Shown here in pieces: positions 1 through 7,801 of a stretch of 40,743 nt of DNA. Both the position numbers and the translations under genes were made by a program. The stretch comes from an uncultured Oscillibacter sp. Lineage in GTDB: Bacteria; Bacillota; Clostridia; Oscillospirales; Oscillospiraceae. How positions within the stretch are numbered: position 1 is the first letter of the stretch; each line of letters starts with the position of its first letter. Where the stretch lies: contig CANRYZ010000011.1 of NCBI GenBank assembly GCA_947644365.1, forward strand, positions 1 through 40,743. The letters run 5' to 3'. The notes below the pieces were generated by a model. It made no database searches and was not told where the DNA came from. It saw only the letters and a program-made list of their open reading frames with translations.

Positions 1-1
1 T

Positions 2-964
2 GAGGCCGCTCCCGCCGCTGCCGCCCCCGCCGCCGCACCGGCCCCCGTGGCCGCGGCCAACGGCGCGAGAATCCGCATCTCCCCCCTGGCCCGGAAGACC
101 GCGGCCAAGCTGGGCGTGGACTACACCGGCATCGCCGGCACCGGCCCCTCCGGCCGCATTGTCCTCAAGGACATCCTGGCGGCCTCCGAGGCCCAGAAGA
201 ACGCCTCCGCCGCCGCTCCCGCGGCCGCGGCTGCTCCCGCTGCCGCACCCGCCGCCAAGGCCGGGTCCCTGGAGCTCATGGAGGGCGACACCGTCATTAA
301 GCTGGCGGGCATGCGCAAGGTGGTGTCCCAGCGGATGTGGGCCTCCCACAACGAGATCCCGCCGGTGACCCAGAATATCAAGGTGGACGTCACCGCCCTG
401 ATGAAATTCCGCAAGATGCTGCTGGCGGAGACCGGGAAGAAATACTCCGTCAACGACCTCATCCTGAAAGCCACCGCCAAGTGCCTGCGCCAGCACCCCG
501 AGATGCTGGTGAGCCTGGACGGGGACCAGATCATCCAGCGTGCCCACGTGAACCTGGGCATGGCCGTGGCCCTGGACGCGGGGCTCATCGTCCCCGTCAT
601 CCGGGACGCCGACAAGCTGAGCCTGGACGCCCTGTCCGCCGCCGCCAAGGATCTGGCTACCAGGGCCAAGGAGAACAAGCTGGGGGCCGACGAGTACAAG
701 GGCTCCACCTTCACCGTGTCCAACCTGGGCATGTTCGGCATCGAGACCTTCACCCCCATCATCAACCAGCCTGACGCCGCCATCCTGGGCGTGTGCGCCA
801 TCCACGACGAGCTGGATATGGACGACGAGGGCAAGCTCTTCAAGAAGCAGGTCATGCGCCTCTCCTGCACCCTGGACCACCGTCTGCTGGACGGGTCCGT
901 TGTGGCCAAGTTCGAGATGGACCTGCGGGATCTGCTGGAGAAGCCCATGAGCATTCTGCTCTGA
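2..964 (+). CDS. 2-oxoacid dehydrogenase E2 (dihydrolipoamide acyltransferase), 5' end outside window
   Basis: The reading frame is open from the left edge, so the start and the lipoyl domain lie upstream of the window; 320 residues are visible. They begin in an Ala/Pro-rich swinging linker. An E3/E1-binding peripheral domain follows (LARKTAAKLGVDYTGIAG and the G-PSGRI motif, about nt 86-180), then a second Ala/Pro linker, then the acyltransferase core. The core ends with the DHRLLDG signature (about nt 877-897), whose His and Asp form the catalytic pair. The enzyme moves an acyl group from lipoate to CoA in a cytoplasmic multi-enzyme complex. The E3 gene starts 17 nt downstream, so both are in one operon. 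Substrate (pyruvate or acetoin) cannot be settled without the E1 genes, which probably lie upstream. Confidence 0.93.
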   Translation, partial: EAAPAAAAPAAAPAPVAAANGARIRISPLARKTAAKLGVDYTGIAGTGPSGRIVLKDILAASEAQKNASAAAPAAAAAPAAAPAAKAGSLELMEGDTVIKLAGMRKVVSQRMWASHNEIPPVTQNIKVDVTALMKFRKMLLAETGKKYSVNDLILKATAKCLRQHPEMLVSLDGDQIIQRAHVNLGMAVALDAGLIVPVIRDADKLSLDALSAAAKDLATRAKENKLGADEYKGSTFTVSNLGMFGIETFTPIINQPDAAILGVCAIHDELDMDDEGKLFKKQVMRLSCTLDHRLLDGSVVAKFEMDLRDLLEKPMSILL

Positions 965-981
965 TATAGGAGGGACGACCA

Positions 982-2718
982 ATGGCTTTTGAAGTGAAAA
1001 TGCCCCAGCTGGGGCTGACCATGGAGGAGGGCACCGTCTCCAAGTGGATCAAGCACGAGGGCGACGCCGTGAAGGTGGGCGACGTGATTTTGGAGATCAC
1101 CACCGACAAGCTGACCAACGAGGTTGCCAGCGAGGCCGAGGGCACCCTTTTGAAAATCGTGGCCCAGGAGGGTGAGGACGTGCCCGTGAAGGGCACCCTG
1201 GCCTGGATTGGCCAGCCCGGTGAGGCCATCGGCGGCGGCGCGGCCCCTTTGGCTCCCGCCCCCGCCGCTGCCGCGGCAACTGCCGCGCCTGCGGCGCCTG
1301 CAAAGCCCGCCGGTGATACCAGCGTGATCGTCATCGGCGGCGGCCCCGGCGGCTACGTGGCCGCCATCCGGGCGGCCCAGCTGGGGGCCAAGGTGACTGT
1401 GGTCGAGAAGCAGTACCTGGGCGGCACGTGCCTGAACGTGGGCTGCATCCCCACCAAGTGCCTGCTGCACTCCGCCGAGCTGGTGGAGGACATCAAAAAC
1501 CAGGGCAAGGACATCGGCGTGGAGGTAGAGGGCGTCAAGGTCAACTTCCCCCAGGTCATCGCCCATAAGAACGAGATCTCCAAGAAGCTCACCAGCGGCG
1601 TGGCCGGCCTGCTCAAGATGAACAAGGTGAAGAAGGTGGACGGCGAGGCCAGCTTCGTGGGGGAGAAGAAGATCTCCGTGAAGAAGCCCGACGGCTCCGT
1701 GGAGGAGATGACGGCGGACGCCATCATCGTGGCCACCGGCTCCGTCAACTCCGTGCCTCCCATCCCCGGCATCAAGGAGAACCCCAACTGCATCGACTCC
1801 ACCGGCGCGCTGAGCCTGGAGGCCCTGCCCAAGACCATGGTGGTCATCGGCGGCGGCGTCATCGGATTGGAGCTGGCCTGCGCCTATGCGGCCTTCGGCA
1901 CAAAAATCACCGTGGTAGAGGCCATGGACCACATGCTGCCCATGCTGGACGGCGATTTGACCAAGATCGGCGTGGCCCACATGAAGAAGATGGGCATGGA
2001 CTTCCACCTGGAGTGCCCCGTGCAGTCCGTGGAACCCTCCCCCGTGGGTGCCAAGGTCGTGTGCAAGAACAAGGCCGGCGAGACCGTCAGCTTTGAGGCG
2101 GAGAAGGTCTTGGTGGCCATCGGCCGGAGGGCCAACACCGCCAGCCTGAACCTGGAGGCGGGCAAGATCGCCAACGACCGGGGCCGGATTCTCGTGGACG
2201 ACCAGATGCGCACCAACGTGCCTGGCGTGTACGCCATCGGCGACTGTGTGTTCGGTAAGGCCCAGCTGGCCCACACCGCCTCCGCCATGGGCGAGGTGGC
2301 CGCGGAGACGATCATGGGCATCCCCGCCGCCTACGACGAGCGGACCAATCCCACTTGCGTGTACATCGAGCCGGAGGCCGCCTCCGTGGGCCTCACCGAG
2401 GAGCAGTGCAAGGCCCAGGGCATCGAGTACAAGGTGGGCAAGTTCCCCATGAGCGCCAACGGCAAGGCGCTGATCCTCAACGGCGGCGAGGGCCTGGTAA
2501 AGATCATCGCCGGCAAGGAGTACGGCGAGATCTTGGGTATGCACATCATCGGGCCCCGTGCCACGGACCTGATCGCCGAGGGCGCGCTGGCCATCGGCGA
2601 GGAGATGACCCTGGACGAGATCATCGCCACCATCCACAGCCATCCCACAGTGACTGAGACCATGCGGGAGGCCGCCCTCCAGGCCGAGAAGCGGGCCATC
2701 CACACCTCCAACAAGTAA
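982..2718 (+). CDS. lpdA: Dihydrolipoyl dehydrogenase (E3) with N-terminal lipoyl domain
   Basis: This 578-residue flavoprotein reoxidises dihydrolipoamide on E2 using NAD. A lipoyl domain occupies residues 1-80, with the lipoylated lysine at K43 in the motif TTDKLTNE. An Ala/Pro linker (about 84-110) leads to the FAD-binding motif VIVIGGGPGG (115-124). The redox disulfide is C150/C155 in GGTCLNVGCIPTK. The catalytic H554 and E559 are in HPTVTE near the C terminus. About 100 residues longer than plain E3 because of the lipoyl domain, an arrangement known from Firmicutes pyruvate/acetoin complexes. ATG with AGGAGGGACGACCA just upstream. A strong terminator follows, making this the last gene of its operon. 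It is the only E3 gene in the window and may also serve the E1/E2 set downstream. Confidence 0.96.
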   Translation: MAFEVKMPQLGLTMEEGTVSKWIKHEGDAVKVGDVILEITTDKLTNEVASEAEGTLLKIVAQEGEDVPVKGTLAWIGQPGEAIGGGAAPLAPAPAAAAATAAPAAPAKPAGDTSVIVIGGGPGGYVAAIRAAQLGAKVTVVEKQYLGGTCLNVGCIPTKCLLHSAELVEDIKNQGKDIGVEVEGVKVNFPQVIAHKNEISKKLTSGVAGLLKMNKVKKVDGEASFVGEKKISVKKPDGSVEEMTADAIIVATGSVNSVPPIPGIKENPNCIDSTGALSLEALPKTMVVIGGGVIGLELACAYAAFGTKITVVEAMDHMLPMLDGDLTKIGVAHMKKMGMDFHLECPVQSVEPSPVGAKVVCKNKAGETVSFEAEKVLVAIGRRANTASLNLEAGKIANDRGRILVDDQMRTNVPGVYAIGDCVFGKAQLAHTASAMGEVAAETIMGIPAAYDERTNPTCVYIEPEAASVGLTEEQCKAQGIEYKVGKFPMSANGKALILNGGEGLVKIIAGKEYGEILGMHIIGPRATDLIAEGALAIGEEMTLDEIIATIHSHPTVTETMREAALQAEKRAIHTSNK

Positions 2719-2745
2719 ACGGCTGAAAGACTGCCGGAACGACAG

Positions 2746-2783
2746 AGGACCTCGAAGATAGCGATACCTTCGAGGTCCTTTTT
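2746..2783 (+). terminator. Rho-independent terminator after lpdA
   Basis: Perfect 12-bp inverted repeat (AGGACCTCGAAG / CTTCGAGGTCCT, arms 2746-2757 and 2768-2779) with a 10-nt loop, running into five T residues. It sits 28 nt after the lpdA stop codon. Confidence 0.93.
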
Positions 2784-3058
2784 AAAAATCAAGAGCGGGA
2801 TGGGCTGTTTGCCGGTTTTACCGGCAAAGACGCTGGGGCCGTGCGCAAATCCTCGATTGCCGGTAGTTGCGTGGATAGAGACTTACGGGCTATGGGATTC
2901 TTAGAACGCGCGGCCCGGGGATTCCGCCTCTGCGGAGGCGGCCAAAGGGCGCCGCCCTTTGGAAACCTGCGGCCTTTGAAAAGGCCGGCGAAACTTTTTG
3001 CTGCGCTCTGCGCTCTTCGATTCAAAACTTGATTTACATTGAAAGGGAGTGCTTCGCC
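2784..3058. repeat. Gene-free spacer holding a tandem cluster of short hairpins
   Basis: No gene is seen here. The spacer carries four short perfect inverted repeats with 3-4 nt loops: arms TTTGCCGGT (2808-2816/2820-2828), CCGCCTC (2924-2930/2935-2941), CCAAAGGGC (2942-2950/2954-2962) and CGGCCTT (2970-2976/2981-2987). The last three are almost back to back, and none has a proper T tract, so they are not ordinary terminators. I could not find a convincing promoter for the next gene; the stretch 3011-3050 is more AT-rich but has no good -35/-10 pair. The same kind of hairpin packing recurs at 39.6-39.8 kb. Confidence 0.7.
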
Positions 3059-4105
3059 ATGGAGGGAACCATGCGCGGCGTCTGCAAGATGGCGCCGGGA
3101 AGAGGCGCGGAGTACCGGACGGATATTCCCATTCCCTGGATTGGGGAGGACGAGGTGCTGATGAAGGTCCACGCCTCCGCCGTCTGCGGGACGGACCTGC
3201 ACATCTACGGCTGGAACGAGTGGGCCGCCAAGCGCATGAAAAACCTCCCCATCGTCTTCGGCCACGAGACTGCCGGGGAGATCGTGGAGGTGGGGAGGAA
3301 CGTCACGGGCTTCCAGGTGGGGGACCGGATCTCCGTGGAGACCCACATCCCCTGCAATCACTGCTTCCAGTGTGAGAACGGCCGGCGTCACATCTGCGAG
3401 AACATGAGGCTCTTCGGCGTCACGGAGCCCGGGGCCTTTGCCGAGTACGCCCCGGTGCCAAAGGACTGCGTTGTTCGCCTGGCGGACGGCGTGTCCTACG
3501 AGATGGGAGCCATGCTGGAGGCCATGGGCGCCGGCGTTCACGGTGTGGAGAAGGCGGAGGTCCGGGACAAGACTGTGCTGGTGAGCGGCTGCGGCCCCAT
3601 CGGACTGATGGTCACGGGCGCCTGTAAGGCCCACGGGGCCAGGCGGGTCATCGCCTGCGACATCCTGCCGGAAAAATTGAGGCTGGCGGAGGCTATGGGG
3701 GCCGACGTCACCGTGAACAGCACCGAAAAAGACATCATCCAGGCCGTCCGCCGGGAGACGGGCGGCGCGGGGGCGGACGCCGCTATTGACGTCACCGGCA
3801 GCGGCCGGGCCATCGTGGCGGGCCTGCGGTCCCTGCGGAAGGGGGGGCGGATGGTCTCCGTGGGCCTGCCCAGCGGAGAAATTCCCATCAACCTCACCGA
3901 GGACGTCATCTACCGGGAGATTCAGTACACCGGCGTGTCCGGGCGGCAGATGTTCGCCACCTGGGACGACTGCATGGAGATTTTGCGCGCCCCCGGCTTC
4001 TCCCTGGAGCCGGTGATGGGCGGGCGGTACCCGCTGGACGGCTTTGAGGACGCCCTGGAGGCCATCCAAAGCGGCGCGCCGGGGAAGATGCTGCTGATCC
4101 CCTGA
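3059..4105 (+). CDS. Zinc-dependent alcohol dehydrogenase, threonine 3-dehydrogenase-like
   Basis: This 348-residue medium-chain dehydrogenase oxidises a secondary alcohol with NAD. Catalytic zinc ligands are C43 and H69-E70 (VCGTDLHIY, GHE). The structural zinc is held by C99, C102, C105 and C113. The Rossmann motif VSGCGPIGLM follows in the middle. Length and the CGTD-HIY-WNEWA region resemble Tdh of E. coli more than butanediol dehydrogenases. The start at 3059 is preferred because GAAAGGGAG lies about 10 nt upstream; an in-frame ATG at 3029 has no ribosome site. Its stop lies 42 nt before E1 alpha, so it heads an operon with acetoin-type E1 and E2. That context suggests it supplies the ketone or 2-oxo compound the complex cleaves. 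Threonine versus 2,3-butanediol as substrate is open. Confidence 0.82.
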   Translation: MEGTMRGVCKMAPGRGAEYRTDIPIPWIGEDEVLMKVHASAVCGTDLHIYGWNEWAAKRMKNLPIVFGHETAGEIVEVGRNVTGFQVGDRISVETHIPCNHCFQCENGRRHICENMRLFGVTEPGAFAEYAPVPKDCVVRLADGVSYEMGAMLEAMGAGVHGVEKAEVRDKTVLVSGCGPIGLMVTGACKAHGARRVIACDILPEKLRLAEAMGADVTVNSTEKDIIQAVRRETGGAGADAAIDVTGSGRAIVAGLRSLRKGGRMVSVGLPSGEIPINLTEDVIYREIQYTGVSGRQMFATWDDCMEILRAPGFSLEPVMGGRYPLDGFEDALEAIQSGAPGKMLLIP

Positions 4106-4146
4106 CCCCCGCGGGGGAGAAATGAAACGACAAGGAGGCTATGCTG

Positions 4147-5112
4147 ATGCGATATTCCAAGGAATTCCTGCTGGAGCTCCACAAGAACCTGCTGGAGACC
4201 CGTCTCCTGGAGGAGAAGATGAAGGACCTCTACGCCCAGGGCCGGGTGCCGGGCCACGTCCACAGCGGCGTGGGCCAGGAGGCCGCCTACGTGGGCACGC
4301 TCTCCACCCGGAAGCCGGGGGACTACTTCAAGCTGACCCACCGCCCCACCGCCATGCCCCGGATGCTGGGCACGCCGCTGGAGATGCTCTTCGGGGAGCT
4401 GCTGGCCAAGAAGACGGGCAACTCCGGCGGCCGGGGCGGCAGTCTCCACATCGGCGAGCTGCGCACCGGCGTGCTGGGCATGTCCGGCACCCTGGGCTGC
4501 GACGCCGGCGTGGCCGTGGGCGCGGCGCTGACCATCGACATGGAGGACCGGGACAACATCGTGTACATGTTCATGGGCGACGGCACCTCCAGCCGGGGGC
4601 CGGTGTACGAGGCCATGAATCTGGCGGCGGCCTGGAAGCTGCCGGTGCTGTTCATCTGTGAGAACAACCAGTATGCCATCTCCACCCACGTCTCTGCCAG
4701 CATCCCCGTGGAAAACGCCCTGGCGGACCGGGCCGCGGGCTACGGCATGCCCGCCCGGGTGGCCGACGGCACCGACGTGCTGGCGGTGTACGAGGCGGCG
4801 GAGGAGATGAGCGCGTACGTCCGCTCCGGCAAGGGCCCCGCCGTGCTGGAGTGCAAGGACTACCGCTGGAGAGGCCACTTCGAGGGCGACCAGTGCGCCT
4901 ACCGGGACGCCGCCGCTGCCAGGGAGTGGATGGAGAAGAGGGACTGCGTGAAGAACCTGGAGGCCATGCTGACGGAGCAGGGCCTTCTGACGCCGGAGGA
5001 GGCCGCGGCGATGCGGGAATCCTTTGACGCGGAGATGGAGGCGGCCATCGCCCAGGCGGAGGCCGCGCCGGCCATGACGCCGGACGAGATCTACGACGGG
5101 CTGTACGCCTGA
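4147..5112 (+). CDS. acoA: Thiamine-PP dependent dehydrogenase E1 alpha (acetoin/pyruvate type)
   Basis: This 321-residue protein is the alpha subunit of a cytoplasmic 2-oxoacid or acetoin dehydrogenase. The TPP-binding motif begins with MGDGTSS and ends with the CENNQ segment about 30 residues later. The sequence GHFEGD near the C-terminal third is close to that of AcoA proteins, as is the short overall length. I choose ATG 4147 over ATG 4141 because the AGGAGG at 4133-4138 is 8 nt from 4147 but only 2 nt from 4141. The E1 beta gene starts 17 nt after the stop, and an E2 follows. The complex decarboxylates or cleaves its substrate and passes the acyl unit to lipoate. The symbol reflects family resemblance; pyruvate remains possible. 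Confidence 0.85.
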   Translation: MRYSKEFLLELHKNLLETRLLEEKMKDLYAQGRVPGHVHSGVGQEAAYVGTLSTRKPGDYFKLTHRPTAMPRMLGTPLEMLFGELLAKKTGNSGGRGGSLHIGELRTGVLGMSGTLGCDAGVAVGAALTIDMEDRDNIVYMFMGDGTSSRGPVYEAMNLAAAWKLPVLFICENNQYAISTHVSASIPVENALADRAAGYGMPARVADGTDVLAVYEAAEEMSAYVRSGKGPAVLECKDYRWRGHFEGDQCAYRDAAAAREWMEKRDCVKNLEAMLTEQGLLTPEEAAAMRESFDAEMEAAIAQAEAAPAMTPDEIYDGLYA

Positions 5113-5129
5113 GAAGGGGGGAGAGCGAG

Positions 5130-6113
5130 ATGAAGGTTCCATATGTAAAGGCCATCAACGACGCGCTGAAAGAGGAGATGCGCCGGGACGGCAGGATCGT
5201 GGTCTACGGCGAGGACGTGGCGGAGTTCGGCGGCATCTTCGGCGAGACCCGGGGCCTCCTGGAGGAGTTCGGCCCCAAGCGGGTGCGGAACACCCCCATC
5301 GCGGAGACCGCCATCGTGGCCTCCGCCGCGGGCGCGGCCATGACCGGCCTGCGGCCCTGCGTGGAGCTGATGTACGCGGACTTCACCATGGTGGCGTTCA
5401 CGGAGATCTTCCACGTGGTGAGCAAGTGGCGGTATATGCACGGGCCGGAGTACAAGCTGCCCCTGGTGATCCGGTGCGCCTCCGGGTCCTCCAACGGCGC
5501 GGGGGCCGAGCACTCCAACGTGGTGGAGAGCCTCTTCATGCACGCCCCGGGGCTGACGGTTGTCACCCCCTCCTGCGCCTATGACGCCAAGGGGCTGCTG
5601 AAATCCGCCATCCGGTCGGACAATCCCGTGCTCTTCTGCGAGCCCAAGCAGCTCTACCAGGTGAAGCAGGACATCGCCGACAGCGTATATGAGAGCGATT
5701 ACACCATCCCCATCGGCGCTGCCGACGTGAAGCGCCCGGGCCGGGATGTGACCCTGGTGGCCGTGGGGCTGATGGTGCCCCGGGCCCTGGAGGCGGCGGA
5801 GAAGCTCTCTGCCGAGGGCATTGAGGTGGAGGTCGTCGATCCCCGGACCCTGGCCCCCCTGGACACGGACACCATCTACCAGTCCATCCGGAAGACCCAC
5901 CGGGCCGCCGTGGTGGAGGAGGGCAATAAGACCGCCGGCGTCGGCGCGGAGCTGGCCGCCCGCTTCCAGGAGGAGCAGTACGACGAGCTGGACGGCCCCG
6001 TGGTCCGCATCGCGGCGCTGGACGTGCCCATGCCCTACAACATCCCCATGGAGAAGTACGCCATTCCCGATGTGGAGCGCATCTGCGCGTCCATCCGGGC
6101 CATGATGAAGTGA
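5130..6113 (+). CDS. acoB: Thiamine-PP dependent dehydrogenase E1 beta (acetoin/pyruvate type)
   Basis: At 327 residues this has the normal length of an E1 beta chain (transketolase pyrimidine-binding plus C-terminal domain). It pairs with the alpha subunit encoded immediately upstream to form the TPP-binding tetramer. Recognisable parts are the N-terminal AINDALKEEM and YGEDVAEFGGIFG, the RVRNTPIAET segment, the FTEIFH segment, and the C-terminal VVDPRTLAPLD. GGGGGGAGAGCG precedes the ATG. The downstream E2 starts 81 nt later, a longer gap than elsewhere in the operon and without an obvious terminator. Its substrate is whatever the alpha chain uses. Confidence 0.88.
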   Translation: MKVPYVKAINDALKEEMRRDGRIVVYGEDVAEFGGIFGETRGLLEEFGPKRVRNTPIAETAIVASAAGAAMTGLRPCVELMYADFTMVAFTEIFHVVSKWRYMHGPEYKLPLVIRCASGSSNGAGAEHSNVVESLFMHAPGLTVVTPSCAYDAKGLLKSAIRSDNPVLFCEPKQLYQVKQDIADSVYESDYTIPIGAADVKRPGRDVTLVAVGLMVPRALEAAEKLSAEGIEVEVVDPRTLAPLDTDTIYQSIRKTHRAAVVEEGNKTAGVGAELAARFQEEQYDELDGPVVRIAALDVPMPYNIPMEKYAIPDVERICASIRAMMK

Positions 6114-6194
6114 ACGCCATGAGGCGGAGAGAGAATCAGGAAGGAGGAGCCGTCAGGCGGGGAGACCCGGCGGGAAAGGCGGCGAGGAACACCC

Positions 6195-7430
6195 ATGCGT
6201 ATTGACATCCCAATGCCAAAGGCGGGCCTGACCATGGTGGAGGGCACCATCAGCGAGTGGAAGGTCTCCGAGGGCGCCCTCATCCGGAAGGGCGACGCCA
6301 TCATGGAGTATGAGAACGAGAAGAACACCATTGAGTACGAGAGCGTCCACGGCGGCTACCTCCACATTCTGGAGGCCGCCGGCGAGACCGTGGAGGTGGG
6401 CAGGCCCATCGCCTGGGTCGCGGAGACCCGGGAGGAGTACGACGCCCTGACGGGCGGCGGCGCTCCGGCGTCCGCCCCCGCGCCTGAGGCGGCTCCCGCT
6501 CCGGAGGCGGCTCCCGCTCCCGCGGCGGCGCCCCCTGCCGCCGCGGAGGAGCCCCAGGGGCGGCGCCATGTCCGGGCCACGGGCCTTGCCAGGAAAATGG
6601 CCCGGGAGGCCGGCATTGACCTTGCGGACGTGCCCGCCGGCAGCGGCCCCGACGGGCGGCGTATCGCCGCCAGGGACGTGACCGCCTATCTGGAGGCCCG
6701 AAAGGCCGCCCCCGCGGCGGCCCCGGCGGCGGAGGAGGACGAGGTCACGGCCATCCCCTGGACCGGCGTCCGCAAGACCATCGCCCGGAATATGATGAAC
6801 AGCCTCCAGCAGTCCGCCCAGTGCACCGCCATGTGCGAGGTGGACGTGACGGACCTGCTGGACCTGCGGCGGAAGCTGCTGGAGGGCGAGGAGTACCTGG
6901 GCTGCCGGGTGACGGTGAACGACCTCCTCTGCATGGCCGTTTGCAAGGTGCTGAAAAAGCACCCCACGGTAAACGCCACCTTTGACGGAAAGACGCTGTA
7001 CAGCCACAAACACGTCCAGCTCTCCCTGGCGGTGGCCACGGAGGGGGGGCTCATGGTGCCCGTCATCAAAAACGCGGACGCCCTGACCCTGACGGAGCTG
7101 AGTCTGGCGGCCAAGGACCTGGGCCGGAGGGCCCGTGACAAGCAGCTGCGCAATGGCGAGCAGGGCTGCGGCACCTGCACGGTGTCCAACGTGGGCATGT
7201 TCCCCATCGATATGTCCACGCCCATCATCAACCCGCCGGAGGTGGGCATCTTCGGCTTCGGCCGGGCGGTGGAGAAGCCCGCCTTCGGCCCCGGCGGGAC
7301 CGTGGTCCCCCGGAGCATGATGTGGGTCTACCTCACCTTCGACCACCGGGTGGTGGACGGCCTGGAGGCGGGAAGGGTCTTTCAGGACCTCCAGTACCTG
7401 CTGGAGCACCCGCAGCTGATTACGGCCTGA
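6195..7430 (+). CDS. acoC: 2-oxoacid dehydrogenase E2 (acyltransferase) of the second complex
   Basis: This complete 411-residue E2 has one N-terminal lipoyl domain (1-78) with K43 in ENEKNTIE as the lipoylation site. An Ala/Pro linker follows (about 90-120), then an E3-binding domain (LARKMAREAGIDLADVPAG, about 129-165), a second linker, and the acyltransferase core. The core ends in DHRVVDG with catalytic H384 and D388. It is the second E2 in the window, paired with the E1 alpha/beta upstream. The residue after the lipoyl lysine is Asn instead of Ala/Leu, so the lipoylation loop differs from that of the neighbouring E3. No E3 gene follows; the complex presumably uses LpdA from the adjacent operon. 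The ribosome site is weak (GGCGAGGAAC). Confidence 0.92.
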   Translation: MRIDIPMPKAGLTMVEGTISEWKVSEGALIRKGDAIMEYENEKNTIEYESVHGGYLHILEAAGETVEVGRPIAWVAETREEYDALTGGGAPASAPAPEAAPAPEAAPAPAAAPPAAAEEPQGRRHVRATGLARKMAREAGIDLADVPAGSGPDGRRIAARDVTAYLEARKAAPAAAPAAEEDEVTAIPWTGVRKTIARNMMNSLQQSAQCTAMCEVDVTDLLDLRRKLLEGEEYLGCRVTVNDLLCMAVCKVLKKHPTVNATFDGKTLYSHKHVQLSLAVATEGGLMVPVIKNADALTLTELSLAAKDLGRRARDKQLRNGEQGCGTCTVSNVGMFPIDMSTPIINPPEVGIFGFGRAVEKPAFGPGGTVVPRSMMWVYLTFDHRVVDGLEAGRVFQDLQYLLEHPQLITA

Positions 7431-7455
7431 TCCAGCCGGATACGGGCATAATTTA

Positions 7456-7496
7456 CCCCCCCTGGCGCGGAGCGTTTCGCATCCGCGCCAGGGGGG
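7456..7496 (+). terminator. Strong hairpin after the acoC-like gene, possible terminator
   Basis: A 14-bp perfect stem (arms 7457-7470 and 7483-7496, CCCCCCTGGCGCGG and its complement) with a 12-nt loop lies 26 nt after the stop. There is no T tract after it, so termination is inferred from stem strength and position only. On the minus strand the exit side is richer in A/T. Confidence 0.5.
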
Positions 7497-7801
7497 TCCA
7501 TTCAGGTCCAGAGCTCTGTGATGAACACGGGACTGCAAACGTCTGGTTTCGGAATCCACAGGATTCACAAAGACCCGCGTTTTGCCGCAGGCCGCCGGCA
7601 CGATGGGAAGAAAGTTCCGGTAACAATCCTTCATCAGCTCAGCCAGACGCGTTCCAATCCCCATGCCGGTTCTCCTCCCTTGAGAGAAGCAGAGCCTCCA
7701 GATCGTCCCGGCTCAGTTCATGGGGCATTGCCGTATAGCGTCTCCCAATTTGTCCTGCCGCCCGGGGCGGCACAGATTCGGGGGGATTTGCGCAGACAGG
7801 A
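7497..7801 (-). pseudogene. Spacer with possible decayed small ORFs downstream of lysA
   Basis: Counting from the E2 stop, this gene-poor stretch is about 370 bp. On the minus strand two short frames stand out. One runs 7728-7639 (29 codons, MPHELSRDDLEALLLSREEN...). The second opens at ATG 7664 behind an excellent AAGGGAGGAG site and begins MGIGTRLAELMKD, which resembles the first helix of XRE-type regulators; it then loses any resemblance and runs on as non-coding-looking sequence. I read this as a truncated remnant, not a working gene. A small palindrome (7756-7772) lies 30 nt after lysA. Nothing else is supportable here. Confidence 0.25.

Noticed and set aside
121-2703. Very long open frame on the minus strand opposite the E2/E3 genes
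   Set aside because: It is rich in Gly, His, Leu and Ala with no domain, and mirrors the third-base GC bias of the real genes. The plus strand has unmistakable E2/E3 motifs.
2985-3005. Sigma-54-like sequence (GGC...TTTTTGCTG) before the Tdh-like gene
   Set aside because: The GG and GC elements are 13 nt apart instead of 12, the T before GG is missing, and it lies inside a hairpin-rich spacer.
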